A stretch of DNA of 64,000 bases from Gigaspora rosea (Eukaryota; Glomeromycota; Glomeromycetes; Diversisporales; Gigasporaceae): contig QKWP01000368.1 of NCBI GenBank assembly GCA_003550325.1, positions 257,654 to 321,653 of the forward strand, written 5' to 3'. The stretch's first letter is position 1. The number at the start of each line of letters is the position of its first letter. Positions 31,866 through 43,844 of the stretch are shown here, one piece after another. The notes below the pieces were generated by a model. That model saw only the letters and a program-made list of their open reading frames with translations, was not told the DNA's origin and did not search any database. The position numbers and the translations under genes were made by a program.

Positions 31866-32212
31866 CCTGACAACTGAGACTATGAAAAGTAATTTTTTTT
31901 ATTAAGTTAACAGCTCAAGTCAATTAATTAAAAGTTGTAGAGCTCACTGAGATGCAACTAATAGTAATTAGATCATTCAAATTGGCCTAGTATATGCTAA
32001 TATATTACTAAAAGACAATTGGCTGACTATATAAAATTTCTATAAAATTATATAGTCAACCAATTAATTGTTTTTTAGTGATATCTTAGCATACACTAGG
32101 CCAATTTGAACGATCCAACCACTATCTGCGTCTCAGTAAGTTCTACAACTTTCAATTAATTGACTTGAGCTGTTAATAAAAAAAATCACTTTCCATGGTC
32201 ACGGTTGTCAAG
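31866..32212. repeat. Foldback element, about 345 bp
   Basis: Long imperfect palindrome centred near 32039. Left-arm words cagctcaagtcaattaatt, ttggcctagtatatgcta and gactatataaaatttc all recur inverted on the right. Confidence 0.65.
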
Positions 32213-32349
32213 TATATATAGTATCCGCAAAATTTACTATTGTCCCAATATGCCGAACTTATCCGGATCATCAATTAAGTAAAATCGAAGGGAATCTCGC
32301 TGACTTTATTACGAAAGCTTGTACTTATATACATTTAAATTTAATATAC

Positions 32350-32535
32350 ACGTTGACGTGCTATCTAACACACCAACGTGCTATTTAACACACTAACGTG
32401 CTATTTAACACTAACGTGCTATCCAGAATGCTAAAAAGATTATTTTTCGAAACTGGTAACTGTTATTCTAATACACATGTTATATGCGAACACGTTATAT
32501 ACGAACACGTTATATGCAAACACGTTAACGTGCTA
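32350..32535. repeat. Tandem acgtgcta / cacgttatat repeats
   Basis: 32352-32424 holds about four copies of a roughly 20-bp unit (aacgtgctatttaacacac). 32470-32532 holds three or four copies of cacgttatatgcgaa. The two blocks are partly inverse. Confidence 0.6.
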
Positions 32536-33151
32536 ACCCATTAGTGTTTAAACGAAAGGGAAGACCATATGGGAAATCATAGTGTAGAACAGGTTTCCCT
32601 TTCGAAATTAACTAACATTTAATGTATTATACAAAAATGGAAATAATACTAAAAAAAAAGTTTGTTGAGGCAAAACTAATGGAAAATTCGAATCTCTAAT
32701 CACAAATTTCGAATTTTTGTATACTTATTAATATATAGATATGTGCAATTCTATGTCGAATTTATGAAATAATTAATTTGAACAAAAAAATTGATTTCAA
32801 GATAATTATTTTGTATGGTTTTTTATTAAACACAAAAATTAAGCTGCAGATTCGATATCTATCTATTTTCTTATATACATCCGATATGCTACTGATACTG
32901 TATACTATCGGGTACATACTATTTTTGTATCATTCGCAAGTTACAAAAATTGAAATTACTAGAGAGGAAGTTATAACATTTTATTATATATATACGGTTT
33001 TTATTATAAAATTATCTATTATACAACTCACTCTCATTATAGTGAAGGCCTTGAGCTAAGAAAAAAAAAACTTCACTATAGCTTATATCAAGAGAATACT
33101 ATATGAACCTCACTATGTCGAGTTGAAATTTAATAATTCCGGAATTCAACC

Positions 33152-33359
33152 CTAGTCGAAATAAAGCACATCAGGCAAATATATAGTCCCGATGTGACAC
33201 TGATTAATGGTGCCAATCGTGTCATTTCTAGGTTCATATCGGAATTGAAAGAACTATCTATGAGCTATCTATGAACCTAAAAATGACACGATTGGAACCA
33301 TTAATCAGCGCCACGTCGAGGACTAGATATTTTTGCCTGATGTACTTTATTTCGACTAG
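33152..33359. mobile_element. TA-flanked foldback MITE, about 205 bp
   Basis: Ends are ctagtcgaaataaagcacat and the inverse of ctagtcgaaataaagtacat; pairing continues through caggcaaa and a long inner arm (gacacgatt / aatcgtgtc, tgaacct / aggttca). It sits inside a region of decayed pogo-type words (cactataacgaga, gaattctctataacgag, 33370-33420), probably nested in an older pogo-like element. Confidence 0.7.
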
Positions 33360-33424
33360 TGCAAAATTCTTCACTATATCGAATCTTCACTATAACGAGA
33401 ATTCTCTATAACGAGAGATCACTT

Positions 33425-33913
33425 TAATAAGATGAACATCATTAATTAGATCAACACAATTCACATTACTATTTATATCAATGTCGTTGCATGAAGTTTT
33501 TAAGTTTTTCATTCAGTCAATTATTAGTTAAATTATACGAAATGTAATTAAATGCATCGTAAAATTAATATGTTATCATTATTATTACAAAATTTATTGT
33601 TATTTTTTTTAATAACGATAATACATATTGTTATCGGTGGAAGGAATACAAAAAAACCGAAATTTACTGGTAATCACATAATCACATGATCAAAAAGGCG
33701 TTCAAAATCCGAAATTCCTGCATAAAATAATTTTTAAAAAACAAAGTCATATGGATAATGCATTAATAATGCATTTAAATAGTACCACCGATGGTGTGTG
33801 ACAATGTGAAAAGGATAATAATTTAAGGATTCGATTAACTCCGTTTTCTAAATATTTAAACATCATATTGAGGTTTGTTTTTTTTTTCATTAACATTTCA
33901 AAAAAAAAAAAAA
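33425..33913. other. Spacer and promoter region of the F-box gene
   Basis: AT-rich, ending in a T run (33875-33885) and an A run directly before the start codon. An in-frame ATG at 33875 lies inside this low-complexity DNA and is less likely to be used than 33914. Confidence 0.4.
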
Positions 33914-35233
33914 ATGAATCCACCTAACAATGATAACGATAAATTAATATCACATCGAGCATTTTCCGTTTCATTAATATTAATCGATATACTAGCCCAT
34001 ATACCTTTAGAACGTGAAATAGTTAAATGCACTTTAGTGAACAGGTGGTGGAACCAATTAGCGACAGAAAGATTATGGTATAGATTCCGTGGATTAAAAA
34101 ACAATTCAAAAACCAAATCTTTTGAAAAATTTCTTAATATTTTGAAATTGGCCCGTGATGGTAAATGCCTTCATCAATACGGTAAATATGTTAAAATTTT
34201 GGACTTAGAAAAATTAGAATTGGATCAAGAAGAACAATTATTACCGACATTGGAATGTTGTCAACGAATTGAAACATTTATTATTGGAAGTAAAGTTTTA
34301 AATAAGCAAAAAATGTTTGATATGGCATCTAGATTACCTAATCTTAAATTTTTCAAGTTTTCTGATTCGGTAGAGATTAATGATGGAGAAGCAATGGAAG
34401 CAATAGCAGATTATTGTCCTCGTTTAGAAGAATTAGAATTAAAAAAAGATATTTCTTGTTTTGGGGAGGTTTTACTTCGAATAGTACAACGATGTAAAAA
34501 AATTCAAAGATTAGATATCGAAGAAAAAAATTACGAAGATCAAACGATGATACCTATTCTTGAACAAATTCCTGAAATAACTCAATTGAAAATTCATCAA
34601 TGTATTGGTATTAGTGAAGAAGTACTCTTAAAAATTTTCAAATTTTGCCCGAAATTAACAAAACTTAATGCCACTAATATGCATGAGATAACAGAAGAAT
34701 TCGCACTTGAGACCGCAAAACACTTTAAAAAATGCACTAGAATTACAGTTAATAAGGTGGATAGGCCATTAGACAGCAGTATAGAAGCTTCTGAAAACAA
34801 TTTAAACATTTCTTTATATGAAGTTGATCTAGGCATGATTATTAATCATTTTATTAATAGAAAAGAAAAATTGAGAGAATTAATTTTGACTGATATCGAA
34901 TTGAATAAGTTGACCTTGGGAATTATTTGCGAGAATTTAGATTTATATACATTAATGTTATTTGGCGTCAAAGAGTTAGCAAAAGCGGTACGTTTTTTTC
35001 CTTTTTTTTTTTTTTAAAGATTAGAAAGGTTTTTTTATTTTATTTTATTTATATTTTATTTTTGACAGGACATACTGGCAGCAATTTCAAAATTAAAAAA
35101 TTTAAAAACATTCTCGATACGATTCTCAACAATTCCTAGTGAATATATTTTAAAATATGAACAGGAAAAATTATTCGAAATTTGTCCAAGCCTAGAATTT
35201 GTTCAATGGCATACAATTCAGTGTAAAAAGTGA
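33914..35233 (+). CDS. F-box / leucine-rich-repeat-like protein
   Basis: Two exons, 33914-34987 and 35069-35233, are joined over an 81-bp intron (donor GTACGT, acceptor TTTGACAG), giving 412 residues. An F-box lies at about residues 13-55 (LIDILAHIPLEREIVKCTLVNRWW pattern, ending LWYRF). The rest has spaced leucine-rich motifs (LPNLKFFKFS, CPRLEELELKK, CKKIQRLDIEE, CPKLTKLNATN) typical of LRR-type substrate-recognition arms. By family, it would link a substrate to Skp1-cullin ubiquitin ligase. Such F-box/LRR genes are very numerous in Rhizophagus, so the substrate cannot be guessed. Both exons are open and in phase, and AATAAA occurs at 35470. Start 33914 is preferred, since the F-box then follows after about 12 residues. 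It appears to be a working gene. Confidence 0.85.
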
Positions 35234-35853
35234 AGTGATTTCAATCATAAAGCACAAAAAACTTCTCCAAAAAAGGTCACAAAGATGGCGCTTACAGAAG
35301 GACACGATAATCTTATAATAAAAATTTAAACTTTCACTATAGAAAAAAAGTCAAATTGTTATAGATTAATTATCAACAAATTTTTTTATTCAACTTTGTT
35401 AATTAACATACTTTAATGAAACAATTTTATTATAAAAAATAGAAAATATAATATTTAAATATTGTCTGAAATAAATGCGTATCTTTTGTAAATAACCTAA
35501 TTCTTGGTACATGTTTATTTCACTAACAATTGGCTTTCAAATAAATCAAACATAACCTATACTATACATATATGTTTTGATTAAAGAAATTAAAAAGAAG
35601 CTATATTTATTTTACTATCGCTATGTAAAAAAAAAAAAATATAAAAAAAAAACCCCCCAGAAAATTAATGTAATAAAAAAGGAAACGTGAAAGAATTAAC
35701 TTGTATTTTCAAAGAAGTATATCAATATACAGTCAACTCCCTATATAATCACACCCTATAAGTACATCCTATAAAAACCTCTCTATCACATATAACTCTT
35801 AGTAAGCACATTTCTTTATTGTACCAAATTTTTTTAATAAATTGTAAAATGTT
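35234..35853. other. 3' regions of two convergent genes with pogo-like terminus
   Basis: Contains the 3' UTR of the F-box gene and, on the minus strand, AATAAA for the next gene (ctttatt at 35814-35820). tacagtcaactccctatata at 35730-35749 resembles a pogo/mariner terminus, followed by tataa-type words; the other end was not found. Confidence 0.4.
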
Positions 35854-36254
35854 TTATCGTGCTGAGGAAATATCTCGTTTATTATAATGGGTTGTTAACG
35901 GATCAGAATCTCGTCTGCAATAATTATATGGAGTTGACTCACGTTTGTAGGAATAATATGGAACAGTTTTTGCGTCACGTATTTGCCTAATTGCTAGATT
36001 ACGGTAAGCTTCCGAATGGATTGGTAAGTCACGTTTGTGATCGAAATGACGTTTGGAATTATTTTCACTTTGATTAATAGCACTTTGCTTTGGGGAAAAA
36101 CGTTTCTCTTGATTTGGACAAGTTTCGTTGTCACGTTTTTGTTCATTCAGAAGTGATGATGAACGTTTGTCCAGAAAGAGGAAGTAAACTGAAAAATTAG
36201 TCAATAGTAGTAATAATAATAATAATAATAATAATAATTAATAATAATAATAAT

Positions 36255-36307
<53 letters not shown>

Positions 36308-36457
36308 GCAATAATAATAAATCGTTTCTTTTCGATATAAAACATAGTACTCACTTTCTTTATCATCATCATCGTCATCGTCGTCTTTGTCAGCGAAGAC
36401 AATCGCAATAGCAACAAATAGTATGAAGGTTAGCATGAATATACTGATAATTTTCAT
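35854..36457 (-). CDS. Secreted precursor with repeated Kex2 sites
   Basis: Two exons on the minus strand: 36457-36355 and 36188-35854. The 166-bp intron has donor GTGAGT and acceptor TTTTTCAG; phase is kept (A + TT). The product is 145 residues. Residues 1-22 are a clear signal peptide (basic start, hydrophobic core, VFA cleavage site), followed by an acidic run of eight Asp (25-32). The rest is cut by eight dibasic pairs at 42-43, 52-53, 63-64, 80-81, 86-87, 116-117, 126-127 (RR) and 138-139, giving short, mostly polar peptides of about 4-28 residues. That layout is typical of fungal kexin-processed precursors (pheromone or RiPP-like). The peptides are not repeats of one sequence. Only two Cys occur in the cut region (58, 125), so it is not a Cys-rich effector. 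Function unknown; a secreted signal or effector is an inference. Confidence 0.72.
36189..36354 (-). repeat. (TAA/TTA)n microsatellite filling an intron
   Basis: 36210-36305 is almost pure ATT/AAT trinucleotide repeat, in three blocks split by short taattaat breaks. It makes up more than half of the intron of the secreted-precursor gene. Confidence 0.85.
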
Positions 36458-38400
36458 TTTCGTCGTTTTTATGATTATTTATTTATTATTTTTACTATTA
36501 TTTGTACAATGTGTGTAATTTTTGGTTTGAGGATTATTCGAAAACTTCGAGTAATATCGATTATGGATTTTGAAAGGCATTTATATTGTTTTTTGACAGA
36601 TATTCTCGTTATAATAATTCTTTAACATACCATTGTCTAACGTTGCTATATGCAATATTAACACGTATCTAATCCTTTCACTTTTTAAATTATTTAACAA
36701 ATTTCTCCACGTTTGAGTTCACCCGAATTTTACAAGTCACGTGATAATCAATGAAAAATCTTAAATTTTGATAAAGTTAGAATTAATGCCAGATTTAGGC
36801 CTTTAAAATAAAAATATATATAGTAAAATTAGTCAAGGAATATTTTTTATTAGAGAGTAATGAGCAGTTTTTACGTAAATGTTCAAGGTAACATGTAATG
36901 AAAGGTTTTCAGTCAAAACGAACGTTTGTTTTGATGTGTTACATTACGCTTGATTACGATTTTCCGTTGGCTAGTTGCAGCCCCACGTTCGTTTGATAAC
37001 CGATAACGATAAATAAAACGTCTCTTTTGCCGATTCGGTTAATGGCAGAACACATTAAAAAGATGCCAAGTGTCATATCACTCATCTATACGGCTCTGAA
37101 CTAAATTAGACACATGAAATTTTGTGTTCAAATGCTGCTACACTAAGCCCACAACTTTTATTGCGTATACTTACGTATCTACGTACGTATTGTACGAACA
37201 CGATTAACTAATCATGCACAAAATGTATATCGACATATATCACGTAATGATTCATTATATACCAAATATCTAATCAAAGATTTAGTTATCGTTACCATTT
37301 GTTCGTCCTAATGCCAACGTCTACTTGCGCGGGTAATACAAACCAAAAATGGAGATAAAAATTTAGGGTTAAAGCCTTAATGTTAGAGACTATAGGATTA
37401 TATTGACGCTTATTATATGTAAAATTTCACTCCCGTTATTTTAATTAGTACACAAGATCGATTTATACATTAGTTTTATTAGGATTCTTTGCCGGGCAGA
37501 CCCAGAATAATCGAAAATTTGCACTCTCCGATTGGCTATTTCCTCTTCAGAAGTTTGTATTACCACACAAAATAAGTGGATGCATCGAGAGTCCTTATTA
37601 CTAAGCCATGATCGAATTCTACGCTCGATGAACCCAGCCTACTTCAAAAAAACCAAATTTGGAAACAATGCCGGGTATATTTCGCTTAATACAGTAATAT
37701 CCGACTGTACAACTCGGTAAGAATGTTGATTGGCAATATAGATCACCTAAAATTTTCGGGATCATGTCGATATATAGCAGTTTATATAATACAAATCTGC
37801 CGCTATAATGGGTTAACATCGAAGATATATGCAATAGCGATTTTGGTTTTCTTTAAGCTCAGAATTCGTTGATAAAGTAAAAATAATATAATTTTAGCTT
37901 GCATCTTTAATCACGAGTAGCAATGTCAACTTAATTAACTAAAAATCAAAAATAAATTATATTATAATAACTTATATATTAATATTTTGCAAGAAATTTT
38001 TTTGTTAAAAATCAAAAAGTAGTTTACAATCAAAATTTAAAATATTGTATTAGCAAGATTTTTTTTTTTTAAAAAAAAACAATAATTTTATATTATATCT
38101 AATTATGTAATATCCTTCTAGATTGTCTATATAATGATATGATTAACTATTATTAAATATTAGTTTACCGTGTTTATACATGGATATTAATCATTAATTT
38201 ACAATTATAAATTCGAATGACATACAACTTAAAGAACAAAAATTAATCCAATTTTAAAGTTTAGATAAAAGTTAGCTTTAAAGTTGGAAAGAGTTATAGT
38301 TTATACAATGGATATAGAAATTGCCTTAAATATAAACTACGAAAGATATTCAGTATAATAAAAAGAAAGCCAATTTATCACGGATAGTTTACTGTAACGT
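36458..38400. other. Intergenic, no gene recognised
   Basis: Promoter side of the secreted-precursor gene, then mixed AT-rich DNA. 36880-37340 and 37480-37720 are less AT-rich, with short open frames (for example 37532-37720, 62 codons) that show no domain or splice context. No repeats of note. Confidence 0.35.
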
Positions 38401-38429
38401 GTCATAGTGTGTTCATATATTTTTTTAAA

Positions 38430-38545
38430 AAATTATTACACAAATCTCATTTTAACATGGTACTATAGTGCGAATAACATTCGCACTATGGTATCATGTT
38501 ACAATGAGATTTGCATAATAGTTTTTTTTTTTTAGAAAAAAAATA
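38430..38545. repeat. Foldback element, about 115 bp
   Basis: acaaatctcattttaaca ... tactatagtgcgaat pairs with attcgcactatggta ... tgttacaatgagatttgc around a 3-base centre (aac, about 38483). Confidence 0.65.
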
Positions 38546-38711
38546 AATGATCACGATGTCAATAAAACAATAATATTTTTGTAAAGTAAATTTAATTGAC
38601 ATCGTTAATCACAACTTATCATTTTCAGAAATGAATCTATCAATAAAATCTAAGCTTAAAAAAAAAAATCGCCATACAGATTTTAACATTTCTGCATCTG
38701 CAAAACAGAAA

Positions 38712-39012
38712 AGACCGACATTTCCGAACGGACTAATTCGGACAAAAACAGATCGGGATATTCGCTAGCTTAATTTTATAACAAAATCATTATTAAGAAC
38801 CCGGATATCCGGATATTCGTTAAATTTTAAATAGGAAAACGAATAACGGGATCGCTTCATGTTTATAAGTAAATCATCCTTTACCTTTATTAATTCAATA
38901 GTTTATTCGATAAACTATTGAATCAATAAAGGTAAAGGATGATTTACGTATAAACATGAAGCGGTACTCGGATTTATTTCTGTCCGAATTAGTCCGATCG
39001 GAAATGTCGGCC
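38712..39012. mobile_element. Foldback MITE, about 300 bp
   Basis: Outer TIRs gaccgacatttccgaacgga and the inverse of ggccgacatttccgatcgga continue to ctaattcggacaga. An inner near-perfect palindrome, 38850-38962 (cgcttcatgtttata ... atcctttacctttat and inverse), sits at the right of centre. Confidence 0.65.
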
Positions 39013-39515
39013 AAGGAAAAACCCCGTATACCAGATACCGTAAAACTCGGAAAATAGGTAAGCACCACGTCCTATTTTTTCAATCACAGATTAGCGGAAA
39101 TGGCAATAAAATCTTTATCAAGTTATTCCCGATAATTCGGAATTGAAAAGTAGGGTAAAGGGTGTGCAGTATTTTATAATGAAAGCTTTTACTTAATTAT
39201 TAAAAGCTAGTTGTCATGTCATATTTTCATTTTGGTTTATCTTTTTTTTTTAATTATATATATATATTGACCTTACCGTATTTTCGCGTTATTTTGAGTT
39301 ATTAAGAGTACGCTTATATGTAATGTGCCTCAGATCGATCTTCCTTGAAACCTGCTGATTATTTTTTCCAGATCAGGGTGCAAAAAAACCTATTCTAAGC
39401 AAACCATATATTCCATATTTAATTCCTAAACCTTAACCTTAATATATATATATAACACCGGATCAGTATGTATCAGTATGGTAGGATTTCAAATTCGGCC
39501 TGTATCATTGTATGA
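39013..39515. other. AT-rich spacer
   Basis: No gene seen. An AT dinucleotide run lies near 39255-39270 and again near 39440-39452. Confidence 0.35.
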
Positions 39516-39523
39516 GTATATAG

Positions 39524-39798
39524 TAGAGATGGGCAAAGTCAGTCAGTTACATATATTACTTAATATTACCTTGCAATCGATAATATTAAGTAATTTTACA
39601 ATAATTTTATTATTAGCAGCAACTTTTTGTTCAATCTCAATTTCGATCACCCGTCTCCGACTTTTATTATGTGTTTTATATGTACACGTAATAGATAATA
39701 TATATAATGTAATAATTATTTAATATTACTTAATATATATTATGTAATGGATAAGTCATAGGTCATTATTACTTACAAAATTACTTTACCCATCCATA
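39524..39798. mobile_element. hAT-type MITE, 275 bp
   Basis: Ends TAGAGATGGGCAAAGT and the inverse of TATGGATGGGTAAAGT, with 8-bp flanks gtatatag / gtatgtag (39516-39523, 39799-39806; 7 of 8). Internal ttacttaatatta words occur in both orientations. Confidence 0.6.
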
Positions 39799-39806
39799 GT
39801 ATGTAG

Positions 39807-40803
39807 TGAATAACCCAGCTACACACGAGTTTATATTCTGTAAATATATAATCTGGGTTATTCAATATATCTCATACAATATTTACTTATTACGTTATCG
39901 TTTTTCTGACATTTATCATTCTAAACATAAAGTTTCGTGCTAATTTAGGCCTAAAAAAAAAACAATTATATTAATCTAAGTGTTTAAAATAAGATATTAA
40001 AGAATGTTTACTATTTAATTTCAATTTATTCACGTTAACTCTATTTAATTTCATTTTGTTCGCGTTAATATAAAAATTTCTATTCATCTAAATAATATTC
40101 ATGTTCAAGAAAATTTACTATTTAAAATTTTGTTCATCTTTATTATCAGTTGTCACACGAAATTTCTAAATTTTTTTTTTACATATTGGCACCAAAAATA
40201 ATACTACTTCCAAAGAATTCCCTGTTTAATACTAATGTTCTAGTATAATATCTATTATTATATTAGATTTTTAGATTGATTGACCAAACAATAAACTAGG
40301 AACCTAATTTTTTAACCTGAACCGCCCTGCAAAAATTTGCGGGTCACAGGACCCAATGTATACCTCTACAATAAATATTTCTATCATAGTTTTTTTTTTT
40401 TAATTGTACTCTCATAAATTTTGAACGAAGAAATCTTATTAATACCTTGCTTATTTTTAACATTCAAAGTTATTTTCGAATTCTACAAATATTAGTAAGG
40501 TTCGAAAATAGCCTTGAAAAACATTTAAATTAACCAATGTCTTCATTAAAGTTCGAAAAAATGTAAAACTTTAATAATGATTGCTAATAGATTAATATAA
40601 TTTTTAACAATCATAGATTTGTATTTTAATAAATTCATTATATTCAAAATTCTAGATTCTCTTGAAAAGTACAGCAATTTAAGAATATTACATTATAATT
40701 ATTAATAGCTATTTTATCTAAATAAGATGATCAAATATCTACTTAGTCACTATTAATCTGTCTATCCATTATGATAATTCTGATAATAGTCAAATTTATA
40801 GCA
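39807..40803. other. AT-rich spacer
   Basis: Nothing coding or clearly repetitive was seen. Confidence 0.35.
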
Positions 40804-40925
40804 GTGAAGGAATGTCGAATTTCACAAGCAACTGAAGAATGTCGAATTCTACAAGTAATAGAGAAATGTTGAATTTCACAAGAAATAGAGGAATGTCGAA
40901 TTCTACAAGCAGTAGAGGATACAGA
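40804..40925 (+). repeat. 27-bp minisatellite, about 4 copies
   Basis: The unit is gaggaatgtcgaattctaca plus agcagta. A 27-bp period equals nine codons, and one frame (reading ECRILQ-type repeats) is open except for one TGA where the other copies read CGA. It may be a remnant of a repetitive coding sequence. Confidence 0.65.
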
Positions 40926-42424
40926 ACTCTGAACATATTTTTCTACGCATTGCCTTTAATTATTAAGAAAATATTTATTACTATAACATTGCACCAAAAA
41001 ACTCCCTAATAATATTTTGGACCAATAATTGTGTGCAGTGCAAAAAATTCGATCTATGCATGTGCAAAACACAGATTTGCAGAAATAAGTGAATGCACTT
41101 TTTCTCAATTCATCTAATATGGTTTCTCTTTAAAACATTTCAAATATAATTGAGTATTTAAGATATTGTATAAGAGACTATGACGATTTTGTCAATACTG
41201 ATAGTAGATAGTTAACAAATTATTTAAATTAATAAAAACATGTTTTATTTAGACATTTGGTAGTATTTATCTTAGACTTTAAATATGAGTTTTAATTAAA
41301 TTTTTTTAACTTTCACTTCGATTTGATCTTTTAAAATTTTTGATTTGATTGGCTAATTACCATGTGACCCATTTTTCATATTTGGATCTGTGTATTTTTA
41401 ATTGATCTGAGTCCTAAGTTAAACATAGATTTTCATATTTGGGGATAACCAGGTACTGTACATTGCAAGATTACCTGATTTTTTCAATTTTTAATGGAAA
41501 TCGATTGATATTAGAGTTAGAGTTAGATTATAAAGATAAAGAAGGGTTTATATATAGCAAAATCACATTTCCAACACTTTTACTTAGTTAACCAAGACTG
41601 GTTTAGATAGACATTTTTTAAATCTTTTGTGTTTTTGCCTTTGTTATCTCACTTTGTTTTGTTTGAACAGATTTAGGCTAAATATCGAGTAATCTCGTAA
41701 TATACTTTGCTTTAGCTGACCCATACATATTTGGACGGTTCTACCTCAAAACGTGAAGTAATCTTAATCGGTTGCAATTGGTTGACATCGAATATTTCGG
41801 TTCAGTTAACTGATTAGCGAATTTTTTTTTTTTTGTTCAAATCACTAGGTATAAAAGATAAATTTATGAGTTAAACCGCGGTATATATATCAAACCAAAT
41901 TTGGTTTATGATAAAATTTAGTTGGTAAAAATATAACTTTTGTGCAAACACGATTCACTTCACAATTCAAAAAAAGAAAAATATAAAAGAGATTTAGCTA
42001 GTACAATAGTTAGATTAAGTGGCAATTACTAAATAAAAGGCTTTTTTATTTTTCTTTATGAATATATTGATTTATTTCATATATGAATTGCGTACTGATA
42101 TGCAAAAGCGTGTAAAATAAAATCTAAAATTAGTTTATCAAATAGTTTTTTAATAATTACTATAGTAAGCTCCAAGTCGTGAATTTAACTAATTTAGTTA
42201 GTGAATACATATTTAATACTGTATTATACAATATATGCGTTAATTCAATAGTCAAGTAATAAATATTTATTATTATAAGGCATATGGAATACCTCGTATT
42301 AAAAAGGCCAATTTTGACAATTTTTCAAAATTTTTTTTTGAACTTAAAACAAAAAATTTTATATACGAGACACTCCATATTTCATTAGTTTTATAAATAA
42401 GAGTTGATTTTTTTTAATCAAATA
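40926..42424. other. AT-rich spacer
   Basis: No gene or clear mobile element recognised; a few T runs and a short gttagagttagatta tract near 41515. Confidence 0.35.
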
Positions 42425-43043
42425 CAGCCAATCTTCCATAAATACTAATTAGAAAAAGTGCACTTACGGAATAGAATGCGCACTTATGGAATGTGCATTT
42501 ATGGAATTACATATTACATTAGGCGGATCAAATGATGTGCACTTATAGAAAGTGATGTGAAGTGCACAGCGCATGCACCTTCTATAAGTGCACTTTCTTT
42601 CTTTAAGTGCATTCTTTCTATAAGTCTTTTTGAGATTTATGTTCTCATGAAAACAAATTTATTTAATTTAATTTTCACTATTTTTTTAAATTCCTTATTT
42701 CAGAAAATATTGGATCTTCGTTCGACTTCTAATTTTATTTCTATTTGACATTATGTTATTATGCTTATATCATATACTTGTATAGAGAACATATGGGCGC
42801 TATTCAGTAGAGATCTCTCCTATTTAATAAAGCATAAGCAGATGTTAATTTTTTAGATAATTTATTGCATGCAACTTTATACTAAAAGTATAATTTAACA
42901 TGATCTACAAAAACGGGATTTTCTCGAAAATTTTGATCAGCACTATCCCTTTTCTACTGAGTAACGCCCATATTTTTCGAGTATTGTGTTCTCGAAGTGC
43001 ACTTATAAAGGATGCATTTATGGAATTTATGGAAGGTCGACTG
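42425..43043. mobile_element. TA-flanked pogo-like element with nested MITE
   Basis: Ends cagccaatcttccataaat and the inverse of cagtcgaccttccataaat are flanked by TA (42423-42424, 43044-43045). The arms are full of gtgcactta / taagtgcac words. Within it, 42795-42969 is a second inverted-repeat element (tgggcgctattcagtaga / tctactgagtaacgccca). Confidence 0.6.
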
Positions 43044-43045
43044 TA

Positions 43046-43370
43046 TATCATTTATCCAACAATGATTATATTCTACTGCGCGTTATTCGGAACGCGCCCA
43101 TGGGCGCTAATTTGAGACCACGTTAACTATTTTTGAATGTTTCGATTTTTTAAAATAACACCCACGAGCGTTATTTTGCACTTAAACGGTAAATAAATTT
43201 TTAAAAGACCAATTTAATTCTTTGTTTAGCATAATTCCACTCCTTTAAGTTTCAAAATTATAAAAACCAATATATATAATAAAAAATAGGTTAACTAGTT
43301 TTACTGAAACCATTTTACTAAAAGTTTCTATTAAAATTTGTGAATTTTTGATTTTTTTGACTAGGCGATA
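43046..43370. other. Spacer with gggcgct-type inverted words
   Basis: 43086-43130 and 43160-43185 repeat the gggcgc / cgcccat and gagcgttattt words of the nested element, suggesting another fragment of that family; otherwise AT-rich. Confidence 0.35.
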
Positions 43371-43600
43371 CATCGCACCCTATAAGATCTGATGTAACGT
43401 GAAATCAAAACAATAAATAAATTCGTTAGTTTAGGGTTAGGGTGAGGGTTAGGTTAGGGTTGGGGTAGCGTGTTTTAGCGAAGAGTATCCAATCCAAAAT
43501 TTTGTAAGCATAAGAGGTGGTTTCATAGGCAAAATTTCTTTGATCTCACGTTACACCTGATCCTGCATTCTTATTGGTTGATCAGAGTAGCGATACAAAA
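43371..43600. mobile_element. Inverted-repeat element with telomere-like core
   Basis: gatctgatgtaacgtgaaat (about 43387-43406) has its inverse at about 43547-43563 (tgatctcacgttacacctga). Between them lies a TTAGGG-like tract (43429-43466). Relatives are at 47950-48190 and 49395-49700. Confidence 0.55.
43429..43466 (+). repeat. Interstitial telomere-like tract
   Basis: gtttagggttagggtgaggg followed by ttaggttagggttgggg; about six degenerate TTAGGG units. Confidence 0.65.
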
Positions 43601-43611
43601 AAGCTTTAATA

Positions 43612-43844
43612 ATTGTCGGGGATGATGCTGAAATCGGATGATGCTGAAATTTGGGGTCTCGATTTGAAACCATAAGCCTTGCTAAAATCCACATATACTC
43701 TTTAAATATCAAATCTACACCCAAACCTTACCCTAACCTTATAAGACAAAAACGAAAAAAAACACCTCAAAAAAATTTTAAAATTTCATATCAAAATAAA
43801 TCAAAATTTCAGGATCATCCGATTTCAGCATCATCCCCGACAAT
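43612..43844. mobile_element. MITE with long near-perfect TIRs, 233 bp
   Basis: TIRs of about 40 bp begin attgtcggggatgatgctga and continue aatcggatgatgctgaaattt, with one mismatch. ccttaccctaacctta, telomere-like on the minus strand, lies at the centre. The 102-codon open frame across it is not a gene. Confidence 0.75.

Noticed and set aside
32350..32535. A CRISPR-like array
   Set aside because: Units are about 20 bp, contiguous and degenerate with no unique spacers; it is an ordinary tandem repeat in a fungal genome.
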